Shown here: positions 41,958 through 50,837 of the stretch, piece after piece
How positions within the stretch are numbered: the first letter of the stretch is position 1
Layout of the letters: each line of letters opens with the position of its first letter
Source: VRUE01 sp963695835
Lineage (GTDB): Bacteria > Actinomycetota > Thermoleophilia > Solirubrobacterales > 70-9
Length of the DNA: 64,000 nucleotides
Reading direction: 5' to 3'
Assembly (NCBI GenBank): GCA_963695835.1
Contig: CAVOHR010000001.1
Span: 1,116,001 to 1,180,000, forward strand
The notes under the pieces: model-generated
Database searches by the model: none
Seen by the model: the letters and a program-made list of their open reading frames with translations, nothing else
Told to the model about the DNA's origin: nothing
Translations under genes and position numbers: made by a program

Positions 41958-43952
41958 TCAGGTCGCCTCGGAGCCCCGCAAGCTGCGGTCCGGCGGAGGC
42001 GGGATCTCGCCCAGCTCGATCCCCGCCACGGTCGAGAGCACCGCGTCGAGCGCCACCCCCGAGAGCGTCTCCTGCTCGAGCAGCGCCTGCGCGGTCTCCT
42101 TCACGGAGGGCCAGTTGGCGCGCAGGACGTGAAGCGCCCGCGTCTTCGCCTCCTCGACCAGGCGCTCGGTCTCCTCGTCGATCAGGTTGAGGGTGTCGGG
42201 GCCGACCGAGCCGAGGTCCTGCAGGGAGGCGCCGAGGAAGACCTCGCCGCCGGCCTCGCCGATCGTCACCGAGCCCAGCTTCGGGCTCATCCCGTAGCTG
42301 GTCACCATCCGGCGCGCCAGCTTGGTCGCCGCGTGCAGGTCGTCCATCGCTCCGGTGGAGCCCTCGCCGAACTCGTTCCACTCGGCCGCCGTGCCGGCCA
42401 GGATCGCGACCAGCTGGCGCTCCAGGTCGGACTGGGCATGCATCACCGCGTCGCGGTCGGTGAGCATGTTGGCGGCGGTGCCGAGCTGGCGCCCGCGGGC
42501 GACGATCGAGAGCTTCTGGGCGCTGACGACCTGGCCGATCGAGCGGGTCGCCACCGCGTGCCCGGCCTCGTGCACGGCGATCGTCCAGCGCTCCTCCTCG
42601 GTCAGCACATGGGACTTCTTCGCCGGCCCGGCGACCACCCGGTCGATCGCCTCCTCCAGCGTCGCCTGGTCGATCTCCGCGTAGCCCTCGCGCACGCTGA
42701 GCAGCGCCGCCTCGTTGACCAGGTTGGCGAGCTCGGCGCCGGTGAAGCCGGGGCAGAGCTTGGCGATCTCATACAGGTCGACGCCGCCGGCGAAGGTGCG
42801 CCCCTTGGCGTGCAGCTCGAGGATCTCGAGGCGCCCGTGCACGTCGGGGACGTCGATCACGACCTGCCGGTCGAAGCGCCCGGGGCGCAGCAGGGCCGGG
42901 TCGAGGATGTCGGGGCGGTTCGTCGCCCCCATCACGACGACGCCCGCGTCGCCGCCGAAGCCATCCATCTCGACCAGCAGCTGGTTGAGGGTCTGCTCGC
43001 GCTCGTCGTTGCCCTGGCCGACGCCGGCGCCGCGCTTGCGGCCGGCGGCGTCCAGCTCGTCGACGAAGACGATCGCCGGCGCCGCCTTGCGCGCCTTGGC
43101 GAAGAGGTCGCGGATGCGCGCCGCGCCGACGCCGACCAGGCTCTCGACGAACTCGGCCCCCGACGCGGTGAAGAAGGCTGCGTCGGCCTCGCCGGCGGTG
43201 GCCCGCGCCAGCAGCGTCTTGCCGGTGCCCGGCGGCCCGACCAGGAGCACCCCCTTGGGGGCGGCGGCGCCCATGTCCAGGTAGCGACTGGGGTCGTCGA
43301 GGAAGTCGCGGATCTCGCGCAGCTCGGCGACCGCCTCGCCGGCGCCCGCGACCGAGTCGAAGGTGATCGGCGCGGTCTCGCCCCGCTTGCGCCGCCGACC
43401 CTTGCCGCGGAAGGACGAGAAGGCCCCGATCCCGCTCGAACCGTCGCCGGTCTGGCGCATGAAGAAGGAGAAGAGGCAGACCAGGAGCAGGATCGGGATC
43501 AGGAACTGGACGACGATCACCCGCGCTTCCTTGCCCGACTGGGGGTCGATCTGCACGCTCGCGCCGCCCCTGGTCAGCGTCTGGTAGATCTGCAGCGTCG
43601 CGGCGTCGGAGGAGGGGTAGTCGGCGTAGAGCTGGATGCCGCCGTCGGTTTCGGCCGCGACCTGGTGGTCGTAGTCGAGCAGCGTCGCGCTGCGCAGCCG
43701 GTCGCCGTCGCCGCCGGCCAGCTTGGTCACGATCGAGAGTGGCTCCTTCCTGCCCGTGCCTTCGGGGCCGAGCGAGCCGAGCAGCGAGAAGAACGTGACG
43801 AGCAGCCCGATCGAGGCGAGCAGCAGGAAGGTCGAGAGGCGGTCGCGGGCGAGGTAGCGCCCGATCGGGACGAGCGCCTCGCGAACCCATTCTGCGGCCT
43901 CCCGGGGTCGGGAGCGCGCGCGGTGGCTCGAAGTCAGGCGGGGGTTGGACAT
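41958..43952 (-). CDS. ftsH: ATP-dependent zinc metalloprotease FtsH
   Basis: A 664-residue membrane protease. Two transmembrane helices (residues about 42-62 and 145-165) enclose a small external domain. Then come AAA motifs: Walker A GPPGTGKT near 236-243, Walker B IVFVDELDA, and the SRH region ATNRPDILDPALLRPGRFDR. The zinc-protease motif HEAGH is at about 460-464. It degrades misfolded and regulatory membrane proteins as a hexamer. It converges on the antiporter with 7 bp between stops. Confidence 0.96.
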   Translation of the reverse strand: MSNPRLTSSHRARSRPREAAEWVREALVPIGRYLARDRLSTFLLLASIGLLVTFFSLLGSLGPEGTGRKEPLSIVTKLAGGDGDRLRSATLLDYDHQVAAETDGGIQLYADYPSSDAATLQIYQTLTRGGASVQIDPQSGKEARVIVVQFLIPILLLVCLFSFFMRQTGDGSSGIGAFSSFRGKGRRRKRGETAPITFDSVAGAGEAVAELREIRDFLDDPSRYLDMGAAAPKGVLLVGPPGTGKTLLARATAGEADAAFFTASGAEFVESLVGVGAARIRDLFAKARKAAPAIVFVDELDAAGRKRGAGVGQGNDEREQTLNQLLVEMDGFGGDAGVVVMGATNRPDILDPALLRPGRFDRQVVIDVPDVHGRLEILELHAKGRTFAGGVDLYEIAKLCPGFTGAELANLVNEAALLSVREGYAEIDQATLEEAIDRVVAGPAKKSHVLTEEERWTIAVHEAGHAVATRSIGQVVSAQKLSIVARGRQLGTAANMLTDRDAVMHAQSDLERQLVAILAGTAAEWNEFGEGSTGAMDDLHAATKLARRMVTSYGMSPKLGSVTIGEAGGEVFLGASLQDLGSVGPDTLNLIDEETERLVEEAKTRALHVLRANWPSVKETAQALLEQETLSGVALDAVLSTVAGIELGEIPPPPDRSLRGSEAT

Positions 43953-44012
43953 GAGCGGGAACCCGCCGAGACGGGTGAGGGCGGGACGATCTCGGTTCGG
44001 CGGCGCGGCTAT

Positions 44013-44040
44013 GTAAACAGGTTGATAACGCTCTGGTAAC
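44013..44040. promoter_or_regulatory. Pho-box-like triple repeat before the large PstS-like gene
   Basis: GTAAAC (44013), GATAAC (44024) and GGTAAC (44035) are exactly 11 bp apart. This is the cleanest of the three Pho-box-like sites in the window and lies about 180 bp before the PstS-like start. Confidence 0.6.
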
Positions 44041-44145
44041 GCTTCCGATGGAGCTCCGGCGAGGCGGGACCGCGCAACTTTCGAGGATGTTGCGACGAGA
44101 TCGTTGCAACATATTTACTTGGAGTTCCCCGCAGGTTCACATGCG

Positions 44146-44197
44146 CTCGCCCGGCAGGGGCGAGGATCGCCTCCCAGTCCTGCGGAAAAGCCGCAGG
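44146..44197 (+). promoter_or_regulatory. Two hairpins in the leader of the PstS-like gene
   Basis: CTCGCCC/GGGCGAG (44146-44152, 44158-44164) and CCTGCGG/CCGCAGG (44179-44185, 44191-44197) are perfect 7-bp stems just before the ribosome site AAGGAGG (44209-44215). They may stabilise the message or regulate translation. Confidence 0.4.
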
Positions 44198-44219
44198 GAA
44201 AGCGATCCAAGGAGGATCC

Positions 44220-45608
44220 ATGTTGAGTTTTGGGAAGAAGAGAAAGGCCCGGGCCGGCATTCGCGCCGCGCTCCTGGCCGGGGCGACCGTCGCGGCCATC
44301 GGCCTCGGCAGCGCCGGCAGCGCCTCGGCGGCGCTGAACTGCACGGGCAACAACATCTTCGGGCAGGGCGCCTCGCTGCAGAAAGTCGCCCAGCAAAACG
44401 TATGGGGGCCCGGCTTCGCAAGCACGGCCTGCCCCGGTGGCCCGACGATCACCTACAACTCGACCGGCAGCGGCGGCGGGTTGCAGGAATGGAACCACAA
44501 CGGCCTTCTCGGCCACATCAACACCGCGATCGACTGGGTCAGCACCGACGACGCGCCGACCGCCGCACAGATCGCCAACATCACCAGCGTTGCCGGCGGC
44601 GCCAAGCTGCTGACGATCCCGGTCACGCAGACCGCGCTCGCGGTCATCGCCGACCCGCCGGAAGGCTGCGAAGTCGACGAAATCACCAACAAGGACCTGG
44701 AGAACGTCTTCAACGGGGCCATCCTCAAGTGGTCGCAGCTCTCCACCGTTCTGGCCGAACCCAGCCCGGCCTGCAACTGGCCGATCAAGCGGGTCGTGCG
44801 CAAGGACGGCTCAGGCACCACCTACCAGTGGAAGAACTACCTCTACAAGATCAACACCCTGGGGCTGCCCTGCACCGTAGGCAACGCGGCCAACGGCGGA
44901 GCGACCTGGAAAGAACTGGAGCCGATCACCAACGGTGATGGCACCCCCAACACGACCTGGCCCGAAGACGAAGGCTGCGCGGTGACGCGGAGCCCGCTCC
45001 TGAAGCCGGCCGCCAACGGCAACGGCGAAGTGGTCAAGAAGGTCTATGAAACCGTGCCGCATCACGAAGGCCTGATCGCCTACACCGCGCTGCCCGATGC
45101 CGAGGCCGGGCTCGTGAAATGCACGGAAGAAAGCAACTGCCACAACACCAGGATCCTGAAACTGCAGAACAACGGCAAGAAGAAACTGTCCGAAGCGTCC
45201 TTCAGCGACCCGGCGCTCGGCGAAGAGGCCAACTGCGAAACGGCGCTGTACCCCGTGCCCGCCCTGGCGCGGCGCGCGACGACGGCGACGCATCCGTACA
45301 ACGTCGACTGGTCGCAGGTCTTCGGTGCGAAGATCGACACGACCGCAACGGGCGGTGGGTACCCGGCGTGCACGATCACCTTCGCCTTGGCGTTCAACCA
45401 CTACGGGCTCATCCCCGAATCCGGCTTCACCGAAGCCAAGGAGATCACCGTGAACGACTACCTGCACGAATACATGGTGCAGACCGGACCGGGCTCGGGG
45501 CAGGCAGCGATCGCGAGCAAGTACTACGCTCCGCTTCCGACCGCGGCGACCACGACGTACAACGTCCTCGATGCGGCTCAGTTCGCCGCGAGCAAGATCG
45601 GCTTCTAG
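44220..45608 (+). CDS. Large PstS-like exported binding protein
   Basis: A 462-residue exported protein. The signal peptide ends near residue 38 (ASA). The mature part begins NCTGNNIFGQGASLQKVAQ, with ITYNSTGSGGGLQEW, WVSTDDAPT and VVRKDGSGTTYQWKNYLY, the same order of ligand loops as PstS. It is much longer than PstS and has several cysteine pairs, so it may bind phosphate or a related anion at the cell surface. The start is fixed by AAGGAGG. Glu is mostly GAA. A strong terminator follows. Confidence 0.85.
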   Translation: MLSFGKKRKARAGIRAALLAGATVAAIGLGSAGSASAALNCTGNNIFGQGASLQKVAQQNVWGPGFASTACPGGPTITYNSTGSGGGLQEWNHNGLLGHINTAIDWVSTDDAPTAAQIANITSVAGGAKLLTIPVTQTALAVIADPPEGCEVDEITNKDLENVFNGAILKWSQLSTVLAEPSPACNWPIKRVVRKDGSGTTYQWKNYLYKINTLGLPCTVGNAANGGATWKELEPITNGDGTPNTTWPEDEGCAVTRSPLLKPAANGNGEVVKKVYETVPHHEGLIAYTALPDAEAGLVKCTEESNCHNTRILKLQNNGKKKLSEASFSDPALGEEANCETALYPVPALARRATTATHPYNVDWSQVFGAKIDTTATGGGYPACTITFALAFNHYGLIPESGFTEAKEITVNDYLHEYMVQTGPGSGQAAIASKYYAPLPTAATTTYNVLDAAQFAASKIGF

Positions 45609-45663
45609 CTCCAACGGCTGATCGATCGATCGACGCAGACACCCGCGTCGGTCGCGCAGAATC

Positions 45664-45697
45664 AAACGAGGGCCGGGCGACCGCCCGGCCCTCGTTT
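45664..45697 (+). terminator. Strong terminator after the PstS-like gene
   Basis: Two perfectly complementary 16-nt arms with a minimal loop, ending in GTTT and followed by GTTG. It separates the PstS-like gene from the surface-protein operon. Confidence 0.85.
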
Positions 45698-45783
45698 GTT
45701 GCGCCCGGGCTTCCGGGCCGATTCTGCGAAAAGTTCCCTCGATGTTCACAACTCCGCAGGCATGGCCGGGCAGGATGATCGGG

Positions 45784-48700
45784 ATGGCCAGCAGGGAAAG
45801 AGGTCGGCATCCGGGCGTTCCAGCCCGAGCCCGGTTCAGGGGGAGGTTGGCGGCGGCGCTGGCGACGATCGGCGCGATCTCGGCGGCCGCCGCCGCCCTC
45901 GCCGGCCCGGCCGGCGCGGTGACCTTCGGCCAGGTCGGCGAAGCGTGGGGGACGCCGGGCAGCGGCGCGGGCCAGCTCGTCAACCCGGGGATGCTGGGCG
46001 TCGATTCGAACGACGGAAGCGTCTACACGGGCGAAGAAAAGGACCCCCAGCACTACCGGATCCAGAAGTTCACCGCCGCCGGCGAATTCAAAGCGAAGGT
46101 GGAATTACCGAGGTTCGAAGGCGGCACGGAAAAGCTCCTCGCGCTGCACGGGATCGCGGTCGACCCGGCGCTGGACCGCCTCTACCTGGTCGAAAGTTGC
46201 CGCCTCGCCAAACCACCCGTATCGTGCAAAATCTCCGGCGGGACCTTCGGCACCAGGAACATCCTCGTCTACTCGACCGTGCCGAACGGGACGGAACTCG
46301 AAAAAGTCGCGACGCTGCCGTTGCCCGGCGGCGAAGAAACGCTGTACGAACCGCGGATGATCGCCGTCGACCCGAGCAGCCACGACCTCGTCATCCTCGC
46401 CGAAAACATCGAAGGGCACACGACGGTGCAGCGGATCAGCTCGGCGGGGGTCGCCGGCGCCCGCTTCGTCGACACCGGCAACGAACTGCGGCCGGTGGGG
46501 GAAGAAGCCACCTCGATCGCCGTCGCCCCCGGCGGCACGACCTACGCGCTGACGGGCAAGCCGACCGCCGCCGGAGCCGGGCACACGCGCGCCTGGCGGC
46601 TGCCGCAGGACCTCTCGAGCGCGGAAAGGGTGCCCGGCTTCGCCGCGGCGGCGGAAAGCGAGGGCTGGACGACCGGCCTGCTCGCCCCGAAAGGCTCGCA
46701 GTTCATCGGTGGCCCCCAGCTGGCCGTCTCGCCGGACGGCGGCACCCTCTACTGGAAGGAGAGCATCGAGCAGGCGAACGAACCAGGCGAAGCCAGCAAC
46801 GTGCTCGTGCGGGGCTACTCGCTGACCGAAAACGCGACCAGGGTCCTCTACGGCAACGGCAGCAACGTGAAAAAACGCTGCGAGATCCAGACCCCCACGG
46901 CGGGGATCGCGACCGAGGGCGAAGGGCTCGTCGTCTTCGACTACGGCCCGGAAGAAGAATCTCCGCCCTACGGGGACCGCGTGATGACCTTCGGCCCCGG
47001 CGGCAGCGACTGCCGGGTGCCGGTCGCGAGATTCACGGTCAACGGCCACAGCGAAGAAGAAGTGACGGTCGAAAAAGGGGTCCAGGCGAGCTTCGACGCC
47101 ACCGGATCGGAACTGCTGGGAGGGACGCCGAGCGAGCTGGACTGGAATTTCGGCGACGGCAGCGAAGAAAAAGTGACGGGCGCCCCCGCCGCGACCACGG
47201 TCAAACACACGTTCTCCAGCGCGGGCACGTACCGGGTCACGCTGAGGCTGAAGCTGCCGGAAGGCGAAAACGCCGTCGCCATCGACCCACTGCCCGTCAC
47301 GCGCGCGGTCAAGGTCGAAGGAGGGGGCGCCCTGCTCAAGCTCACAGTCGCCAGGACCGGCTCCGGCCTGGGCGCCGTCGGCAGCTCCCCCGCCGGGATC
47401 GACTGCGGCGTGGACTGCGAACAGGAATACGAATCGGGCAGGGAAGTCACCCTGACCGCCACTCCTGCCGCCGGCTCGAAATTCGCCGGCTGGTCGGGCA
47501 GCGGCTGCTCGGGCACGGGCACCTGCAAAGTGACGATGAGCGCGGCGAAAACGGTCAGCGCCGGCTTCGAACCGGTTCCCAAGTTCACCCTCAAAGTCAA
47601 AAAGACCGGCGCGGGCTCGGGCGCCGTCACCAGCTCGCCGAGCGGGATCGACTGCCGCGGCGACTGCGAACAGAAATACGAAGAAGGCAGGGAAGTCACC
47701 CTGACCGCCCATCCCGCCTCCAACTCCAAATTCGCCGGCTGGTCGGGCAGCGGCTGCTCGGGCACGGGCACCTGCAAAGTGACGATGAGCGCGGCGAGGG
47801 AAGTGACCGCCGAATTTGTTCCCAACGGGATCATCCTATTCAAGCTCAAAGTCAAAAAGATCGGCACGGGAACCGGCACCGTGGGCAGCATCCCGGCCGG
47901 AATCCTCTGCGGCGCCACCTGCGAACACGAATTCGAAGCGGGCCAAGAAGTCGAACTCGTGCAGGAAGCCACCCCCGGCACCTCCGCGTTCGTCAAATGG
48001 GGCGGCGCCTGCTCGGGCACGGGCATCTGCAAGGTCACGATGACCGAAGAAAAGGAAGTGACCGTCGAATTCAAATCCCTCGAACCCACCAAGTTCAAGC
48101 TCACCGTGACCAAGTCGGGCACCGGCACCGGCACCGTGAAAGGCGGCAGCGCCGCCGAACCGAGCACGATCAACTGCGGCAGCGGCGCCGGCTGCGAACA
48201 CGAATACGTATCGGGCGCCCTAGTCACCCTCACCCACGAAGAAGCTCCCGCCGGCTCCGAATTCGTCAAATGGACCGGCGCCTGCTCTGGCTCGGGCACC
48301 ACTTGCGAAGTGACGATGAGCGCGGCGAAAACGGTCGGCGTCGAATTCAAATCCCTCGAACCCACCAAGTTCAAGCTCACCGTGACCAAGTCGGGCACCG
48401 GCACCGGCACCGTGAAAGGCGGCAGCGCCGCCGAACCGAACACGATCAACTGCGGCACGGGCGCCGGCTGCGAACACGGATACCTCTCCGGCGCCGTCGT
48501 GACGCTCGCCCACGAAGCCGCCGGCGGCTCCGAATTCAAAGAATGGACCGGCGCCTGCTCTGGCTCGGGCACCACTTGCGAAGTGACGATGAGCGCGGCG
48601 AAAGAAGTTACAGCGACCTTCAGCTTGACCCCCACCGGAGGAGGAGGAGGAGGAGGTGGTGGTGGTGGCGGCGGCGGCGGGTCCACCCCTCCGCCCTCCC

Positions 48701-48876
48701 CGCCACCCGGCGAAAACCCGCCTCCCCCCCCCGCCCAGAAAAAACTGACGCCGAAGCAGAAAGCGCTCGCCAAGTGCAAGAAACTGAAAGGCCACGCGCG
48801 CGCCAAGTGCGTCAAAAAGGCCAACGCGATCGGCAAGCACAAGCACAAGCGGCGCAGTCTCAGGGGCCGCGGCTGA
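45784..48876 (+). CDS. Large exported protein: beta-propeller, PKD and five InlB-type repeats
   Basis: About 1030 residues. After a signal segment (ending near PAGA) come NHL/propeller-like blades (residues about 40-400), a PKD domain (about 413-495, DWNFGDGSEEKVTG), and five repeats of 80-92 residues with CxxxCEHEYxxG, FxxWxGxC and CxVTM motifs, like divergent InlB B-repeats. A run of about 15 Gly, a Pro-rich stretch and a Lys/Arg-rich tail follow. Repeats 4 and 5 are nearly identical in DNA (276-bp period). ATG 45784 has AGGA upstream; ATG 45742 is also possible. It is probably a cell-surface adhesin or matrix protein. Confidence 0.85.
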   Translation: MASRERGRHPGVPARARFRGRLAAALATIGAISAAAAALAGPAGAVTFGQVGEAWGTPGSGAGQLVNPGMLGVDSNDGSVYTGEEKDPQHYRIQKFTAAGEFKAKVELPRFEGGTEKLLALHGIAVDPALDRLYLVESCRLAKPPVSCKISGGTFGTRNILVYSTVPNGTELEKVATLPLPGGEETLYEPRMIAVDPSSHDLVILAENIEGHTTVQRISSAGVAGARFVDTGNELRPVGEEATSIAVAPGGTTYALTGKPTAAGAGHTRAWRLPQDLSSAERVPGFAAAAESEGWTTGLLAPKGSQFIGGPQLAVSPDGGTLYWKESIEQANEPGEASNVLVRGYSLTENATRVLYGNGSNVKKRCEIQTPTAGIATEGEGLVVFDYGPEEESPPYGDRVMTFGPGGSDCRVPVARFTVNGHSEEEVTVEKGVQASFDATGSELLGGTPSELDWNFGDGSEEKVTGAPAATTVKHTFSSAGTYRVTLRLKLPEGENAVAIDPLPVTRAVKVEGGGALLKLTVARTGSGLGAVGSSPAGIDCGVDCEQEYESGREVTLTATPAAGSKFAGWSGSGCSGTGTCKVTMSAAKTVSAGFEPVPKFTLKVKKTGAGSGAVTSSPSGIDCRGDCEQKYEEGREVTLTAHPASNSKFAGWSGSGCSGTGTCKVTMSAAREVTAEFVPNGIILFKLKVKKIGTGTGTVGSIPAGILCGATCEHEFEAGQEVELVQEATPGTSAFVKWGGACSGTGICKVTMTEEKEVTVEFKSLEPTKFKLTVTKSGTGTGTVKGGSAAEPSTINCGSGAGCEHEYVSGALVTLTHEEAPAGSEFVKWTGACSGSGTTCEVTMSAAKTVGVEFKSLEPTKFKLTVTKSGTGTGTVKGGSAAEPNTINCGTGAGCEHGYLSGAVVTLAHEAAGGSEFKEWTGACSGSGTTCEVTMSAAKEVTATFSLTPTGGGGGGGGGGGGGGGSTPPPSPPPGENPPPPPAQKKLTPKQKALAKCKKLKGHARAKCVKKANAIGKHKHKRRSLRGRG
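48071..48622 (+). repeat. Near-identical 276-bp tandem coding repeats
   Basis: The segment starting at 48071 recurs at 48347 with few changes (TCAAATCCCTCGAACCCACC begins both). These are InlB-type units 4 and 5 and indicate recent unequal crossing-over. The Gly tract at 48640-48680 follows. Confidence 0.8.
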
Positions 48877-48881
48877 GCCGG

Positions 48882-50837
48882 TTGCGGTCAGCCCCGCGCG
48901 TCGTCGTGGCTCTCGCGCTCGCCGCGCTCGCCACCGCTGCGCCGGCGCAGGCGCTGATCACCCCACCGGTGACGGTCGACGGCCCCTCCTCCGACGTCCT
49001 CGACTTCGGCGGCGCCGCGATGGCGCCTGACGGCAGCGGCGGCCTCGTCTACACGAAAGCCGTGGAAGGGGTTCCGCACGTCTTCGCCAGCCGCTATGCC
49101 GGTGGCAGCTGGAGCGCGCCGATCAGGGTCGACTGGGACCAGCCCTACGAGGCGAGCCAGCCGCGGATCGCGGCGGGGCGCGGCGGCGAGCTGCTGGTCG
49201 TCTGGGTGACCGGGGTGGCGACCGTCCACAGCCAGATCCAGCACGGGCTCTACTCGGCCGGCATCGGCGCCGGGGCCACCGGCTTCGGCGCATCGCTGCT
49301 GGTCGACCCCAACGTCGGCGAAGGCGTCGGGGTCGACCCCTCGCTCTCGGGCACCGCGCCCGGCCAGGCGACGGTCGCCTACCGGGCGATCACCTACAAC
49401 TTCAGCCAGGGCGGCTTCTCGACCGCGGTGCGGCTGCGGCCAGGGGACGTGATGGCCGACATCCGGCTCGCCCGCCTGGTGGGCGATCGCTGGTCGCGGC
49501 TCGGCGCGATCAACCGCAACCCGGAAGCCTCGATGCGGCCGCCCAGCCCGACCAACGGGCCCCAGGTCGGGGCGGGGATCGACGGCGGCGCCGTGGTCGC
49601 CTGGCAGGAGCCCGACCAGACCGGCGCGGCGCGGATCTGGATGCGCCGCGTCTTCGGCACCACCCCCGGGCAGGTGCTGGAAGCGAGCCCGGCCAGCTGG
49701 GAAGGCGCGCCGGTGAGCGCCGACGCCGACGCCTTCTCGCTCGCGGTCACCCCGTTCAACCAGGCCCGGGTGGCGTTCCGCATCGCCGGCTCGGGGTCGA
49801 GCGGCGACCGCCTCCTGCTCAACACCCTGCCGCCGGACTTCGCCGTTCCCGCCGGGGCGCTGAACGGCGCCACGATGGTCTTCGGGGGAGGGCGCGGGGC
49901 GCTCGGGGTCCCCGGCGTCGCCGCCACCGAAAAAGGCGGCGGCGTCGAAGGCGCGCTGAGCCTCGTCTTCGCCGCGGGCTCCGATCTTCACCAGGTGGGG
50001 GTCGACGCGAGCGGCGCCCTCACCCCCCTCGCCACCCCGCCCGGGCCGGCTGTCGCGGCGGGGGCGGAAGCGGTCGCCGCGGTCGACCCGGAGGGGGGCG
50101 GCGTCATCGCCTACCCGGCGCTCGACGCCCGGGGCCGGCCGGTGACCGCGGTGCGCCAGGAGTTCGCCTCCGGAGCGGCCCAGGCGGGGCTGCTCGCCGG
50201 CGCCGCCGGCGGTCCGGTGGGGGAGCTGTCGGCCGGCTCCTCCGGCGGCGGCGACGCCCTGATCGGCTTTCGCCAGGGCGAGGCGGGCCGCTACGAGATC
50301 GTCGCCGAGCGGGTCAGCGCCCCACCGGCCTCCTTCAAGGCCAAGGCGCCCAAGGGCTGGGTGCGCCCCGCCCGCGCCAGGCTGCGCTGGCAGGCGGCGA
50401 AGAGCGCCGTCGGCGGGCTCACCTACTCGGTGCTGCTCGAAGGCCGGGTCGTGAAGAGCGGCCTGCGCCGCCGCAGCTACCTGCCGCCGCGGGCGCTGCT
50501 CGGCAGCGGCGCCCGGCGGGCGCAGGTGATGGCGACCGACGGGCTCGGCGGGCAGGTGCTCAGCCCGGCGGTGAAGCTGCGGGTCGACGCGCGGCCCCCG
50601 CGGGTCGCGGTGAAGGTGAGCCGGGCGCGCGGCCTGGCGACCGTGCGGCTGCGCGACCCCGACTCCGGCCTGCGCGCCGCCTCGACCTCGGTCGGCTTCG
50701 GCGACGGCTCACATGCCCGCAAGGGGGCGAAGTTCCACCACGCATACGAGCATCCGGGCCGCTACACGATCTTCGTGCGCGCCCGCGACAGGGTCGGCAA
50801 CCGGCTGGCGCGGCGCTTCGAGGCGGTGGTCCGGTGA
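48882..50837 (+). CDS. Exported beta-propeller-like protein with Ig-like C-terminus
   Basis: A 651-residue protein starting with TTG 5 nt after the preceding stop (GTG 48906 is an alternative). The signal peptide ends at AQA. Repeated blades follow (AMAPDGSGGLVYT, RIAAGRGGELLVVW, GAGIDGGAVVAWQEP). The last 170 residues contain Ig/PKD-like modules (SVGFGDGSHARKGAKFHHAY). It overlaps the next gene by 4 nt (GTGA). No enzymatic motif was found. Confidence 0.82.
   Translation: MRSAPRVVVALALAALATAAPAQALITPPVTVDGPSSDVLDFGGAAMAPDGSGGLVYTKAVEGVPHVFASRYAGGSWSAPIRVDWDQPYEASQPRIAAGRGGELLVVWVTGVATVHSQIQHGLYSAGIGAGATGFGASLLVDPNVGEGVGVDPSLSGTAPGQATVAYRAITYNFSQGGFSTAVRLRPGDVMADIRLARLVGDRWSRLGAINRNPEASMRPPSPTNGPQVGAGIDGGAVVAWQEPDQTGAARIWMRRVFGTTPGQVLEASPASWEGAPVSADADAFSLAVTPFNQARVAFRIAGSGSSGDRLLLNTLPPDFAVPAGALNGATMVFGGGRGALGVPGVAATEKGGGVEGALSLVFAAGSDLHQVGVDASGALTPLATPPGPAVAAGAEAVAAVDPEGGGVIAYPALDARGRPVTAVRQEFASGAAQAGLLAGAAGGPVGELSAGSSGGGDALIGFRQGEAGRYEIVAERVSAPPASFKAKAPKGWVRPARARLRWQAAKSAVGGLTYSVLLEGRVVKSGLRRRSYLPPRALLGSGARRAQVMATDGLGGQVLSPAVKLRVDARPPRVAVKVSRARGLATVRLRDPDSGLRAASTSVGFGDGSHARKGAKFHHAYEHPGRYTIFVRARDRVGNRLARRFEAVVR

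Noticed and set aside
45696..50837. A 1713-codon plus-strand frame
   Set aside because: Only its last third (from 48882) encodes the propeller-like protein; the first part is an out-of-frame shadow of the InlB-repeat gene.
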